A stretch of DNA of 64,000 nucleotides from Amorphophallus konjac (lineage: Eukaryota > Streptophyta > Magnoliopsida > Alismatales > Araceae). Location of the stretch: NCBI GenBank assembly GCA_022559845.1, contig CM040125.1, positions 285,372,200 through 285,436,199 of the forward strand, read 5' to 3'. The first letter of the stretch is position 1; the number at the start of each line of letters is the position of its first letter. The notes beneath the pieces are model-generated. The model ran no database searches and had not been told where the DNA came from. It saw only the letters and a list, made by a program, of their open reading frames with translations. A program made the translations under genes and the position numbers. Positions 22,756-34,297 of the stretch are shown in pieces.

Positions 22756-25639
22756 TTTTTATTTTTTATTTATCAAAAACATTGCCTAGGTACATTGGGG
22801 GGCTAATGCACAGCTAGGAGGTGAATTTTATTGATAAAGAGAGAAATAAAGAATTACATCAATCGAATGCTAGGCATGCCTAGCTTATCCAACCTGGCAG
22901 CACCTTTTATATGGCTAAGAAGTTGCTACTGAGAAGAAAAAAAGATATTACATTTTGTATTGCAAGCAAAATTTGCTAAAGAATCTGCCACTTTATTTGC
23001 CTCACGAAAGATCTGAGTAATTGAATCATTGGCTGAAAGAAGGGTCCAAATTTGCCTCACAAATATAAGAATCTCCCAGGGGCATGGAATCTTATTGTTG
23101 ATAACTTTGACCAAAATCTGTGAATCACATTCAATTAGGATCGGCTGGGAAGTGATAGTTCTCAAGTATTTTAAACCATCCATAAGTGCTCTAGCTTCAG
23201 CCACAATGCTACCTGCTTGATCATAGAAGTGAGAATAAGCAAACATAACAGAACCATGGGTATCCCTTATTACTCCACCACCACTTGAAATTGCAGACTG
23301 CTTTGAAGCTCCATCTGTGTTCAGTTTTAGATATGGCCATGGTGGTAGTTGCCATTTAATGATTTGCACCATTGTCCCATTGCTAGCCGAAACCTGAATT
23401 CCACATGCAGATAGAACTTTTTTCCTATTATACTTGTCTTCCTGTAGCTTGGAAAGGGAGAGGGTTTGCTTAACCTGTGATAAAATTTTATGTATCATGC
23501 TTTGTGGCTTTAAAACAATACCCTCTTGAGTAGCAGAATTCCTTGCTGTCCATATTTCCCACAGACTGTAACCTATCACTGCAATCATGAAGAGACCAAA
23601 CAGAGATTTACCAGAGGCACTATGTATTGCTTGGGTGATTAAATATCTGGTTGTTCTGCCTCCAATCTCCAATCCTTTAGATTGAAAAAAAGACCAAATG
23701 GCCATAGCCCAATCACTTTTACCAAATAGATGATCACTGTTCTCTGCTACAGGTTCCTGACAGCATCTACATTTAGAGCATATAAGGATACCTGAGTTCT
23801 GAATATTTTGATCAGTGGGCAGACAGTTGAAGAAAACCTTCCATATATGAATTGTGATTTTGGTAGGAATCCATTGGGACCATGTACAATTCCAATTTGG
23901 ATTCATCACCATCAACTGTGAAGCTTGAGAATGCATCATGTACCTGTATGCAGAAGAAACCGAATAAGTCTCATTACCTGTTAAATGCCATATAACTTGG
24001 TCTGGGTATGGGGTCAACAAGGCCGGTGACACTACTCTTCTGATATCAACTGGAAGAAAAGATTCCATAATATGAATATCCTCCTGAGTGGGATTCAATA
24101 TAATATCTCTGACAGTCACATTTGAATTTGGTATATTATCATTGGAAGCATAAGATTCTAATGTCCTGTTTCCCAGCCATATATCCTTCCAAAATTTTGT
24201 TTCAGCCCCATTACCCAGAATTATTCTCCGGTTTTGCAGAATCACTGATTTAGCTTGAATCCAACTAGCTCTATTAATACCTTTCATGGCTTTGAAGCTA
24301 ACCTCTATGAGATGTTTATCTTTAATGTATTTCGCCTTGAAGAATTTAGCCCAGAGTGAATTAGAATGCATACCATTCCAAAGCATTTTAATTCGCAAGG
24401 CAAGGTCCATATGTCTTAAAGACAGAATTCCAAGGCCACCCTGAGAAACATGTTTGTAAACATCTTTCCAAGATCTCCAGTGTTTTCTATTACCATATTT
24501 GGAGGACCCCCAAAAAAAGTTGGCAAAGGATCTGTCAAGTAGCTGATGTATGCTGGCATGAAGAGGAGAGGAAGCTAAAATGTATATGGGAATAGATGAA
24601 AGAACATGCTTGATTAGTATCAATCGGGCACCTTGTGAGAGAAATTTAGCTTGCTATCCCTCTATACGTCTCTGAATAGTGTTAATAATACCAGCAAATA
24701 CAACTTTCTTAGCTCTGCCCAAGACCAGAGGAAAGCCCAAATATTTGTGTGGAAAAGCTTGTTTAGAAAAACCAGTGATATTCTCAAGTCTTCTTCGAAG
24801 AGTAAGGTTGGTTTTTGGATGAATGAGATATCCACTCTTTGTCACATTAATCTGTTGACCTGAAGCTTGCTCATATGTTTTTAATGTGTTCATGAGGTTG
24901 CGGATAGAATTTGTCTTGGCATTTGCAAAAACAAGTGTATCATCAGCAAATAGAAGGTGGGAGATGAGAGGACACCTCCTCGGTCCAGAAAACCAGCCCA
25001 CTTTTCCTTTAACAAAATTGTCCTTAAGTAATATGCTTAGAGTCTCCTGAGCCAGAATAAAAAGATAAGGGGCAATGGGGTCACCTTGTCGGATGCCTCT
25101 GGTAGATTTGAAGAATCCTACTTGCTCTCCATTCAGTGATATAGAAAACCAGCAATTTGAAATCAAATTTTCAATCAAATTGATGAACTGATTATCAAAG
25201 CCAAATCTCTTCAGTACAGCAAAAGGAAAATCCCATTCAATTCTGTCATATGCCTTTGCCATATCCAACTTTAGGATGACATTGCTACCTCTGATTTTTC
25301 TGCCTAGCTCTTGAACCATTTCCTATGCTAAGGCAATATTTTTAATAATGTGCCTCCCTTTGACAAAAGTTGTTTGCTCCATTGAGATGAGAGAAGGTAG
25401 GAATCTACTTAATCTGATGCTCAGAATTTTGGAGATGATCTTGTGTGAGAAGTTGCATAAACTGATAGGCCTGTATTCTGAAATTTCACTTGCATTCTTG
25501 TTCTTAGGAATGAGGGATATAATAGTAGAAGTGAAGCACCTAGGAAGGGGTTTCCTTTGAATGAAGAATTCTTGAATAGCCTTGGTAACTGTATCAGCAA
25601 TAATAGGCCAGGCCTTGTAAAAGAAACTCCCAACACTTT
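22756..25639 (-). mobile_element. 5'-truncated L1-like LINE (RT plus RNase H)
   Basis: Minus-strand LINE inside antisense gene A. Target duplication gccactt is at 22749-22755 and 25640-25646, and the T-rich run at 22754-22772 is the poly(A) tail of the minus strand. It begins just upstream of the RT core (ISEYRPISLCNFSHKII near 25460). RT motifs are KLDMAKAYDRIEW, RGIRQGDPIAPYLF and the catalytic LLFADDTLVFAN. The last third has a zinc-binding-like CSKCRCC and a plant RNase H with D, E, D, D in LNTDGAS, AEARALMDGL, IECDSQ and KVADSLANFA. Two in-frame stops are visible (near 25324 and 24654-24656) and the frame is otherwise open from 25319 to 22926. About 2.9 kb remain of what is usually 5-6 kb. 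Confidence 0.9.
22926..25319 (-). pseudogene. LINE ORF2 remnant: reverse transcriptase, zinc-binding segment, RNase H
   Basis: Main open part of the LINE ORF2, in one frame with an amber stop at 24654-24656. Residues before the stop (221 from 25319) hold the RT palm, including FADD. After it, 565 residues begin ILIKHVLSSIPIYILAS, run through the thumb and linker (FANFFWGSSKYGNRKHW) and WKVFFNCLPT with the zf-RVT-like cysteines, and end with the RNase H domain (about the last 140 residues). The C-terminal RNase H is a known feature of one group of plant L1-like elements. The N-terminal endonuclease is missing because of 5' truncation. Confidence 0.88.
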
Positions 25640-26018
25640 GCCACTTGATAAGTTTGAGATGCGACCACGGGCTTTGACTACCCTTAGGCTACCTCGGCGA
25701 CTGGGATTGGATCTTCGGCTAGTGGGGAGCACTACCTTGGCACTCTACAACCCTCACTGGTGCTACTTGCAAATTGGACTTCGTCGCACCATAGTTCCAG
25801 CACTATCTCACTTCCCTCCCCTTCAAGCTAGGATGATCGGGACCGAGGAGGACGAGCAGGCGGTCCGGAGCGCACTGACCATATGGGAGATCAGCCGAGT
25901 CCGTACCTTGCAGGCAGAAGTGATAGAGGATGAAGAGAGCTACCGAGCCTATGTGAAGGCATTATGCAAGATTCGGCCCAGCGCGGATGTGATATTGAAT
26001 GTGATTGGAATTTCATGA

Positions 26019-27779
26019 TTATGTACTGAATTTTATTAAGAGAATGATGTATCATGGATTATAGAACCATTATTGTGAAATTGTTCCCTTTGGCACGAAT
26101 GTTCAGATTGAACAGAGCTCTTTGTTTGGAAAGCGGTCCACCAAAGGACTGCCAGGCTCACCTAATGGTCTAGCGATAAACCACAAGCGAGAGGACCCAG
26201 GAAAACTGTGTGTTTTTGGCTCTCGGGTGTGGCATGCAGTCACTACTAGACCGCCAGGAGGAACTTAACGGTTTATCGAAGGACCGCAAATGGGAAGGAT
26301 CAGAAACCTGAGAGTTTTGGTCCTCGAGTGAGGGTAACGGTCAATAATTGACCGCCAGGGGATCTTAACGGTCTAATAAAAGACTGCAAGTGAAAGAGAG
26401 CAGAGAAATCTGCGAGCCTTGGATGCTGGGGCACTGCAACTTGTTTTTGTGCATACTAAAACAAGAAAATAAGCTAGATCCATTTTTAGGCTCAACCCCT
26501 TACCTGTAGTAAGTTAGAAATGACCAATCCTTGATAATTGGTCAAGGGGTGGAGCCTTATTAAATAGGCGAAGACACAATGAGAATATGAATGCAATGCA
26601 TGCTATGATATGCAAAAGATGGTGTGAATTTTAATTTTTTGAAGCATTTGACTTTTAGATTTTTGAGATATTTGATTTTTTAGATTTTTAAAATATCTAA
26701 TTTTTTGGCTTTTTGAAATATTTGATTTTTTGGCTTTTGAAATATCTAATTTTTTTACTTTTTGAAATATCTAATTTTTTTGGCTTTTTGAAATATCTGA
26801 TTTTTTACTTTTTAAAATATCTAGTTTTTTTAGCCTTTGAAATATCTGATTTTTTTTGTTTTTTTTAATATAGCTAATTTCACCCTCGCAACGAGAGCCC
26901 TGCCTATTCCACTTAGAATCCCCCGAGCTTGGGGTTCATTGAGGGTAACACTCCTTGGACGAGCCTACCTCGTTCATACAACGGTGCCTCTCCAAGGACC
27001 ATACCCTGGGTATGTTTCAGTCTTTTGAGGGAGAGAGAGAAGAATTTTTGGGGGGTAAGCCTAGCATAGGGATAGAAGTTTTTAGGGCTCGAATTCCTCC
27101 CACGACGACCCGGTTGGAGATTCGGTCTGATGCATCGGGGCTTTGTGTCCATCATCGAACATTCATCCACTCTAGGCATGCGTACGACCGGGCTCATAAC
27201 GTCCCGCGGGGAAACTGTACTGCCACTCTTGCCATGCCTAGTTCGATATTTTATTTTTCTTGGAGCAATTTGACTTTGCGCTTTGTGCTTTTGATAGACG
27301 TGTTGGCTTTTGCCTTGATTCATGCTCCTTCTGATTGATTTGTTCTTCTCTTTCTTTTTTTCTTATGGAATCAGGTCATAATGGACTACCCCTATTTGAG
27401 ACATCCTCTCGTTGGGGTGTCTAGGTTGGTCATCTCCCCCTTATTCACCCCTTGCTCCTACACCTGGGCAAAGAGAGAAAAGAAGGGAGTTTTTCTTCCC
27501 CTAGGTATGGCCAAAGGAGAGACGGTGTCACATAGTAGAGGGGAAACTAAACAAAGGTTGCTGTGTAGTGTGTGATTAACCTGCTCGGGGTCCTCCTTCG
27601 TGATCAAAAAAAAGGGGACACCTTGCAGCCGGGTTGGCACTAGCCTGACTCTAAGGGTAAAAGCGCTTAAGATATAACCCATTCCAAGCGTGAGATAGCT
27701 CCTCACCTTCCGTGTTAACTAGACGATATGTGTTCCCTGGATAAGCTTCTCTAACAACAAACGGACCTTCCCAGTTAAG
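26019..27779. other. 3' non-coding region of the Tat-like element after integrase
   Basis: Between antisense gene A and the integrase end. It holds three groups of gcggtc/gaccgc-type palindromes at 26130-26400, a minisatellite (26636-26872) and a stretch near 26880-27720 with no convincing coding potential. The ORFs there overlap on both strands and none resembles a known domain. Confidence 0.5.
26636..26872. repeat. AT-rich minisatellite, unit about 27 bp
   Basis: About eight to nine degenerate copies of a unit like gaaatatctaattttttggc followed by tttttga, differing in T-run length. It lies in the 3' region between integrase and the antisense genes. Ogre/Tat elements are known for tandem repeats in their 3' untranslated regions. 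Confidence 0.8.
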
Positions 27780-28725
27780 TTACAGTTTGGACCAAGGACC
27801 TCCAGACCTAATAAATTTACGTTTTAAAACCATATCACCTACTTGGAATTTACGTTCAATAACCTTATTTTCAAAATAACGTGAGACTTTCTTTTGATAA
27901 ACAGACACGTGATCGGCCGCATTCATCCTCTTCTCATCCAAGAGTTCAAGTTGGACCAGCAACGCCTCCCGACGCTCGTCGAGATTAAGTTCCTTATCGA
28001 GCTGCACCCTTAGGGAAGGGATCAAGATCTCATATGGAAGTACCGCCTCCATCCCGTAAGTGAGAGCATAGGGGGTTTGCCCCGTGGGAGTACGGACAGA
28101 GGTGCGGTAAGTCTAGAGAGCTTCCACTAATCGCTCATGCCAATCAGTAAATTTGTGAGATTCACACATTTTCTTTATGATTTTAAGATGGGTTTTATTA
28201 GTGGCTTCGGCTTGACCGTTGCCTTGAGGATAATATGGAGATGAATGATGCAATACAATATTGAACTTCTTACAGAGGTCCTGGAGCTCCTGTGAGATGA
28301 ATTGAGGCCCTTTGTCGGTCACGATGTTGCTTGGCACTCTGAACCGCGAGATGATGTTCTTTAGGATGAAGAGGCACACCGTGGTTGCTTTGATCTCCAC
28401 ATACACTTCCGCTTCGGCCCATTTGGTGAAGTACTCAGTTGTGGTAAGGATGAAAGATTTTTACTTAATCTGAGAGTTGGGATCACCTAGTGGGCCTACA
28501 ATGTCGAAAGCCCACATAGAGAATGGCTAAGGAGCAGAGAGATGATGCAGAGATGAAGTAGGAGCATGGATCTTATCAACGTGGAGTTGGCATTTGAGAC
28601 ACCTCCGGACATAGAGGGAGCAATCTTCCTCTAGAGTGGGCCAATAGTAGCCCTGCCTAAGGATCTTCTTCGCTAGGGCCTGGCCATTGACATGACCTCC
28701 ACACTCGCTTGAATGAGCTGCCTCA
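27780..28725 (-). pseudogene. Integrase of the Tat-like element
   Basis: Inserts the cDNA. Read from high to low coordinates, an HHCC zinc site lies at 28540-28720 (HSSECGGHVNGQALAKKIL, CLKCQLH). It is followed by the catalytic core with FDIVGPLGD, VTDKGPQFISQEL and PQGNGQAEATNK, which keep the D, D and E positions. The C-terminal part is YGMEAVLPYEILIPSLRV to VIERKFQVGDMVLKRKF. The frame is continuous but carries stops at about 28527, 28461 and 28113. No chromodomain is seen, as expected for the Tat branch. Confidence 0.88.
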
Positions 28726-29475
28726 GCCACGTTCCAAGCTTCATCATCATCTAGGCATCTCATGAGCATTCCATTGAGAGCACGCATGTACAAATCTCCA
28801 GCTATGATGGTGTACCTCGAGGCTACTCTTCTAATAGCCTTACGCTGTTCGGCACTTGCCCCTTCTGGGAACGATCCATCCTTACAATACAACTCGATTT
28901 CATGATACCAAGGTAATTCTTCTTCTTCCAAGATCTCTTTTAATTTTGTCAAAGAAACTTCCTTCAAATCTTTCTTCTCAGCCTTCACCTCTACAATTTT
29001 CCTAAGGTTGTGAAACCAAGGATCCTGAAGAGAAGGGGCATCCAATCTCTGGACAACGATAGTCTCAGTACTCCGACTGAGAGGAAAGGATAGAGAGGAA
29101 GCAAGTGATGCTAGAGCATCGGCGAGGATATTCTGAGATCGAGGGGTGTGGATGTAGATCAATTTACAGAATTGCCTAGCCAAGAGAGTGACCAAATCTT
29201 GATACGGCTTGAGTTTCGGGAAACGAGTGCAGTATGTGGATAGAACTTGGCGCAGAACAAGCTGAGAATCTCCCATAATGTTCAAATATTATGCGCCTAA
29301 GAGATAGGCATGCTTCAATCCGGCTAGGGGAGCTTCGTACTTAGCAATGTGGTTGGTAGCAAGAAAGCGGAGCTGATATGTAAGGGGAATTGTCACCTCT
29401 ACCGGAGTGAGGAGAATGGCACATATCCATCGGCCTTGTGAGTTGAGTGCACCATCAAAGTGCAGAGACCAGAAG
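28725..29475 (-). pseudogene. Second (archaeal-type) RNase H of the Tat-like element
   Basis: An extra RNase H placed between the RT-linked RNase H and integrase, the defining trait of Tat elements. LHFDGALNSQGRWICAILLT (near 29405-29465) gives the first Asp and KYEAPLAGLKHAYLLGA the Glu (with a stop soon after, near 29290). MGDSQLVLRQVL and ILADALASLASSL give the last two Asp residues. A linker rich in Glu and Lys joins it to integrase. It is frame-shifted relative to the preceding RNase H. Confidence 0.85.
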
Positions 29476-30850
29476 GGATGATGGGTAAGAACAGCGAGAT
29501 GCTCATCAGGGAACTCGTCCTGAATGGAGTTAGTGTAGGGATAAGAAGATGGGCAAGATGCTCAGCGATGGCATATCCTTTGATTACCTTCTGAACGACG
29601 AATGTGATATCAAACTGAGAGAGGAAGCTTTGCCAGCGAGCTAACCTGCTAGAAAGGACATGCTTTTCCAAGAGATAACGGATTGGATCCATTCTAGAGA
29701 TCAGCCTAACCTGGTGGGCTAAGAAATAATGCTTCAGCTTCTGAGCTACCCAAACTAATGCAGCACAAGTCTTCTCCGTGGTGGTGTACTTGGCCTCTAC
29801 CGGGTTAAACAACCTAGAGAGGTAATAAGCTTCTGAGCTACCCAAACTAATGCAGCCCGCTCTTTGCCTTTATCATCCACTTGTGACAGGACAGCTCCTA
29901 GGGAGTTCTCAATGAATGAAATGTATAGGATCAGAGGGTTTCCTAGGGACAGGAGGCTTCAAAACCGGGGGATGGACAAATAAACCTTCAAATCCTCATA
30001 GGACTTTTGACATTCTTCGTTCCACTCAAATTTGACCCCTGCCTTTAGCAGTTCATAAAATAGGCGGCACCTCTGAGAATGTTAGGATATAAATTTTCTA
30101 ATGAACTGCAGGCATCCAATTAATCCTCGAAGTTCCGTGATGTTCTTAGGCGGGGGCATGTCCATAACGGCCTTAGCTTTATTAGGATCAATTTGAATCC
30201 CCCGTTTGCTAACTATGAGCCCTAGCAATTTCCCTGAAGATACTCCAAATACACATTTCTTAGGATTCATTTTTAGCTTGTACTCCCTAGCTCTCTGAAG
30301 CACTTTAGCTAGAATAGCAGGGTGTTCCTCTTTGGTCCTCGACTTCACCAAAATATCATCCACGTAAGCTTCCATATAGACATGCATCATATCGTGGAAG
30401 ATGGCCATCATCACCCTTTAGTAGGTGGCGCCAACATTCTTCAATCCGAACGGCATTACCACATAGCAATAAGTGCCCCAGGGCATGGTGAAGGAAGTTT
30501 TCTCTTGATCTTCTTGAGCTAGACGGATTTCGTTGTATCCTGAATAACCATCCATGAATGACAAAGCTTCATACCTGGCTGTGTTATCCACTAACAAATC
30601 TATGTGAGGCAGCGGGAAATCATCTTTGGGACATGCCTTATTTAAATCCCTGAAATCGATGCAAATTCACACTTTTCCATCCTTCTTGATAACAGGGACT
30701 ATATCCGCCACCCACTGAGGATATAGAACAACTTGAATAAACCTAGCCTTATGTAATTTATCAACTTCTTCTTTCATTCTTAAGGCCATGTGGGGGTGAA
30801 ATCTCCTTAATTTTTATTTTACTGGTGTTGCCCCTAGCTTAAGCACCAGT
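29476..30850 (-). pseudogene. Reverse transcriptase and RNase H of the Tat-like element
   Basis: RT runs down from about 30850: KARFIQVVLYPQWVADIVPV, KKDGKV, CIDFRDLNKACPKDDFPL, MDGYSGYNEIRL and MPFGLKN, with the catalytic YVDD in MEAYVDDILVKSRTK (near 30360). The thumb is MPPPKNITELRGLIGCLQFI. Stops occur between these motifs, for example at 30418-30420. RNase H (29550-29950) shows YYLSRLFNPVEAKYTTTEKT and RLARWQSFLSQFDITFV. A 29-nt piece of this RNase H is duplicated out of place at 29828-29856, which disrupts the frame. Domain identity is clear; the copy is non-functional. Confidence 0.9.
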
Positions 30851-31173
30851 CAATGTTCCACCAAAGAGGGGTCAAGACCCGGCATGTCCTCATATGACCA
30901 GGCAAAGGAATCGCTATACTCCCTTAAAACCATAATCGACTCCTCTTCAACCTCAGGAGGGAGGTTAGCAGAAATAAAGATAGGCATGGGATTCTCGTTA
31001 GTTCCCAAATTAATTTTCTTTGTAGGTTCATCCAATGTCGACGATGGCTCATCGAACCACTTCAAACCTTTTGCATGTAAGTCGGCGGTGTCATCAACAT
31101 AGATGTCCTCAAGATTGACTGGGTCTTTTTCATCCACGATCTCATAAACACCTAGTCTGTCGTCGCTCCACAC
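30850..31173 (-). pseudogene. Pre-RT segment of Tat-like pol
   Basis: Carries IFISANLPPEVEEESIMVLR and then DSFAWSYEDMPGLDPSLVEH, the conserved lead-in to RT in Tat and related plant Gypsy elements. It is open for 107 residues and ends at a stop directly before the RT region. Confidence 0.85.
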
Positions 31174-32048
31174 CCCGTCTTGCTCCTCATCTTATTCTAG
31201 CATGATCATTGTCTCAACAAATTTTGGGCATTTGAGGAGAGCATGGAACCGCTAAGCTAAATCATGCAAGAACCTATCGAGAATGGATTTGGAATGACGC
31301 ATCAGCGGGCACGCCTCAGGCGCGGAGGAAGGGTTGGACGCACTAGAACAAGACCCTACTTCACTAGACCTGATAGACTCTACTTCCCTAGACTCGACGG
31401 ACCCTAAATCTAACCTAGGAGAGAGAAAGTCTAATGGAAGGGAAGCAGGGGCCTCATGCCCCTTGGAGGAGGATGGACGGAACACAGTGTAATATTCCAC
31501 TGAAATCTTTGTTTCAAAATTGACATTTTTTTTTGGAGATCAGTGGAGAGCATGCAACAAGATGGAGAGGATGGGGAAGGAGGAGGAAGGGCGAGAGGGT
31601 AAATGGACGGGCAGAAGATATTGAAGAAGGGATCAGAGGAGGAGAACCACATACTTGATAGATCAATTGGCGGGCAGTGCCCACACGGACAAGTTACGAT
31701 TAGAAATTCAGTTGGCGTTTCCAGCAGAAAGGGATCAATCATGACAGGCGAACGGGGTATGAAATCTAGCCTTTGGAAAAGAGACATCAAACGGGCAAGA
31801 GACAAAGTGAAAACAATGGGTGAGCTCCCCTCTTCCCGCGTATGGTAAGCTGGCTTTCCTTTCATGTTTTGCACAAGCCGTACCTCCGAGTTTCTTGGAC
31901 GGTCCTCTTCATAGAACATTCTGGCAAAGCCTTCATTGAAATCAACCATATCATCCACGGGTCCCCTAGGCAGCAACGGTGGGCCAGAAACTGTGCAAGT
32001 AGTATCTTCTTTCTCGGTCTGACTTGGCGGTGCATTCAAAGTACCTGG
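31174..32048 (-). pseudogene. Pol spacer between G-patch-like segment and RT
   Basis: A minus-strand reading with PVDDMVDFNEGFARMFYEED (about 31920-31960) resembles linker sequences of Tat elements. Further on it becomes proline and serine rich and changes frame. No catalytic domain is visible. Likely a decayed linker of the polyprotein. Confidence 0.55.
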
Positions 32049-32291
32049 CTACAATGGGCCCCTAACACAGTGCTGACGGTAATACCAAGTCAATGGCAGT
32101 GCATCACTTAGGATAGATAATGGAGACTCTCGATATCCGAGGTCCCTTTTGCTCATTTTTCTGCCCCTGGGGACTAGCTTGGTCCGCCCCTGCAACTGAG
32201 CATCGATACCTCTCCCCGGCTGATAGCCCAGCTTCAATATGATCTTCCAGCCCTTAGAATCACTTATCTCGGGCTTTATCCTGACATTCAC
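32049..32291 (-). pseudogene. G-patch-like segment of Tat-like pol
   Basis: Reads KGWKIILKLGYQPGRGIDAQ followed by LQGRTKLVPRGRK, a glycine-patterned segment like the G-patch-related motif between protease and RT in Tat elements. Such motifs bind RNA or helicases in other proteins; its role here is inferred from position only. Confidence 0.65.
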
Positions 32292-32390
32292 CTACGCGAC
32301 AACTGGCTTGAGAGGTGCATATGCCCAGGGAAAATTAAGGTCTAGCACTGAAATAACAGGCCGATTATTGGGCCAAAGTATCAGTAAGAT

Positions 32391-32999
32391 CTACTCTGAA
32401 ATGGCTTCGACTGACTGAACCATGGAGATACTTTTAACTTTCACCACCCGTCCTTGAAACGGGATTTTAAGGCATTGATGAGCAGTAGAGGGCACGTCAT
32501 TAAGATTATCAATCCACAGATGACCCAGAATAGCTTTGAACATGGGGTCGATATCGAGCACATAAAACTCAATGGGCATTGTCAATGGCCCGAGTTCAGC
32601 ATGGATAGTAACCACCCCATGACATGGCCTTCTTGAATTATCATATGCTGCGATGATAGTCGGGGTAGGCCTTAATAACTCTTCTCAAATGTTGCATGCT
32701 CTCAGAGTGCTTAGGGGACAAACATTGATAGAAGCCCTAGTGTCCACCAATGCCGCATCTATGCTTACTTTGTTCAAGATGATAGAAATGCATAATGGCA
32801 TTTGACGACCCTTAAGAGGTGCTAGCTCGGTCTCTACGAATGTAATTGCTGGCCCCTTGGAAATTGTAGCCAGGGCGGTTGGTAAACTGTCCACTGCCAT
32901 GTCTTCACTAACCATCACTTTCTGTAAAAAATCTCGCAGCGCATATTGGTGAAGTTTAGACTGCTTAATCAATTCTAGCACTGAAATCTTTGTGGGCAT
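32391..32999 (-). pseudogene. Retropepsin-like protease of the Tat-like element, DTG changed to DTR
   Basis: Matures the polyprotein. LKGRQMPLCISIILNKVSID leads to the active site, here VDTRASINVCPLSTL (32715-32750). The catalytic Asp is kept, but the Gly of the DTG triad is Arg (codons at 32736-32744), which should abolish activity. The second half shows FYVLDIDPMFKAILGHLWID and VPSTAHQCLKIPFQG, characteristic of this lineage. A stop separates the two ORF pieces near 32685. Confidence 0.85.
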
Positions 33000-33267
33000 T
33001 CGATCTAGATGATGTAATAGATCATATTGAGTACCCGATAGGGGATCTGTCTCCTCCTGGTCAGCAGCCTATTGCGAGGATTGGGGATTGGGTGCGGATG
33101 CACCAATGGTAAGGTAGTTTCCTATGGAACAAACGCCGGCTCCGTAGGGCAAGATTCTGAGCTGGCACATTATTAGATGGGCTCGTGGTGGGTGGTTTGA
33201 AGGGATCGATGTAGTGGATAAGAGGGTTAGGGGTAGGTGGAGTGATGGTAGTAGGGGTAGTAGTGGG

Positions 33268-34205
33268 TTTTGATGGGAATCAAGCAAGCTATCAAGCCGA
33301 AGCGAATCGAGGAAGCTGCCAGGCCAAGGATGAACGCGTTACCCTTGGGTAGCGTGACCTGAAGAAGGCGCTAGGTGTCCCTAGCATGATCTCAGACAGA
33401 AATGGAGTTGCAGACGGTCAAACATCCCGGCACCGAAACTCCCCAAAGTCTTCGATGTGTGCTGTTTTCCATGGTTGTAATCGATGTTCTAGCGTCGTTT
33501 TGTCTTCCCCTTCCCCTATATATGTATCCCCTCTCGTTTGATTAAACATGAAGCAATGAATCTATGAAAGTTTGATTGAGTGTAGCCATGGCTATCTTCC
33601 CCAATCTTTGGAAACCCCCTTCATCCTTTCCTCTCTAGGTGTGAGGCCCAATTCTGTCTCCCTGATCCTCTCCCTTTCCCCTTCAATGGAGGATGATCGA
33701 AGCCCCAGATGCATCGGCTCTGAGACGAGGTCGAGTGTGAGGCTCCATTCGTAGCTTCATTCTTCTTCCACCAACATTCACCTCCCCTCACCACCGCCAA
33801 GGATGTTGCTAAGGTTAGGATGGAGCTCGACTGTACCGTCCCTATGAAAGGTTCGGGTGAGAGGCCCCAGCCAAGCTTCCTCACGACCCTAGCATCATCT
33901 ACACCCACCTTCCTTCCCCGCCGCTCACCCCACATCCACCTTCACCAAAGTTATCCTAGATAGTATTAGGTTGGTTTGATTTCAATTTTAGTGTTCCCCA
34001 TGTGTTGTCCATCATCCCCTGTGCTTTCCCCTTGTGTTATGAACCCTCGGAGTCATCCACGGGAGCCCCAACGTCGAGGTTCGTCGTTCTGCCAACGTCT
34101 GTGAATGTGCTAGGACTATATAGCGCGTTCTTCAAGAAGGTGTTAGGAGGATATAGCGTGACTATGGGCAGAAAGAAGAAGACCCCACACTTCTGTCCGG
34201 CATCA
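33268..34205 (+). repeat. 5' LTR of TRIM1 (938 bp)
   Basis: TATA box cctatatatg at about 33515, then atgaagcaatgaatctatga. Three leader motifs of the type ggtgtgaggccc lie at 33637-33649, 33733-33746 and 33855-33868. Nearly identical to the 3' LTR, with about two dozen scattered differences by eye. Confidence 0.9.
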
Positions 34206-34297
34206 GTTTGGTATCAGAGCTTAAGGAACCAGGCTGTTCTCACAGACTGGGATCCTGAGCTACAAGGTTCGAGGATGAACCTTCCCAAGTGGAGGGG

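Larger units (their letters stand above)
21674..26018 (+). pseudogene. Antisense plant mobile domain-like gene A, split by a LINE
   Basis: Exon 1 is 21674-21808 (45 codons from MKRSFEANTMGEGV), followed by an intron from gtaagt (21809) to ttcttcag (21900). Exon 2 keeps the phase. It reads CYSSLKWVAPMIKELPLEVI, has a TAG at 22033-22035, then LVELWHPQTHTFMFPTFETT, VLIEEVETYLALPRTKVGDE and YEGLSSASLGGPLFGS. This resembles the PMD start, in which a WxPxTHTF motif leads into a short acidic helix. A frame change near 22562 leads to MIRLKFLPKEDVPSASRIFG. The LINE at 22756-25639 splits the gene; reading resumes at DKFEMRPRALTTLRLP and ends at 26018 after SADVILNVIGIS. The sequence differs clearly from gene B, so this is a second PMD-like gene and not a local copy. 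Decayed; function unknown. Confidence 0.65.
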
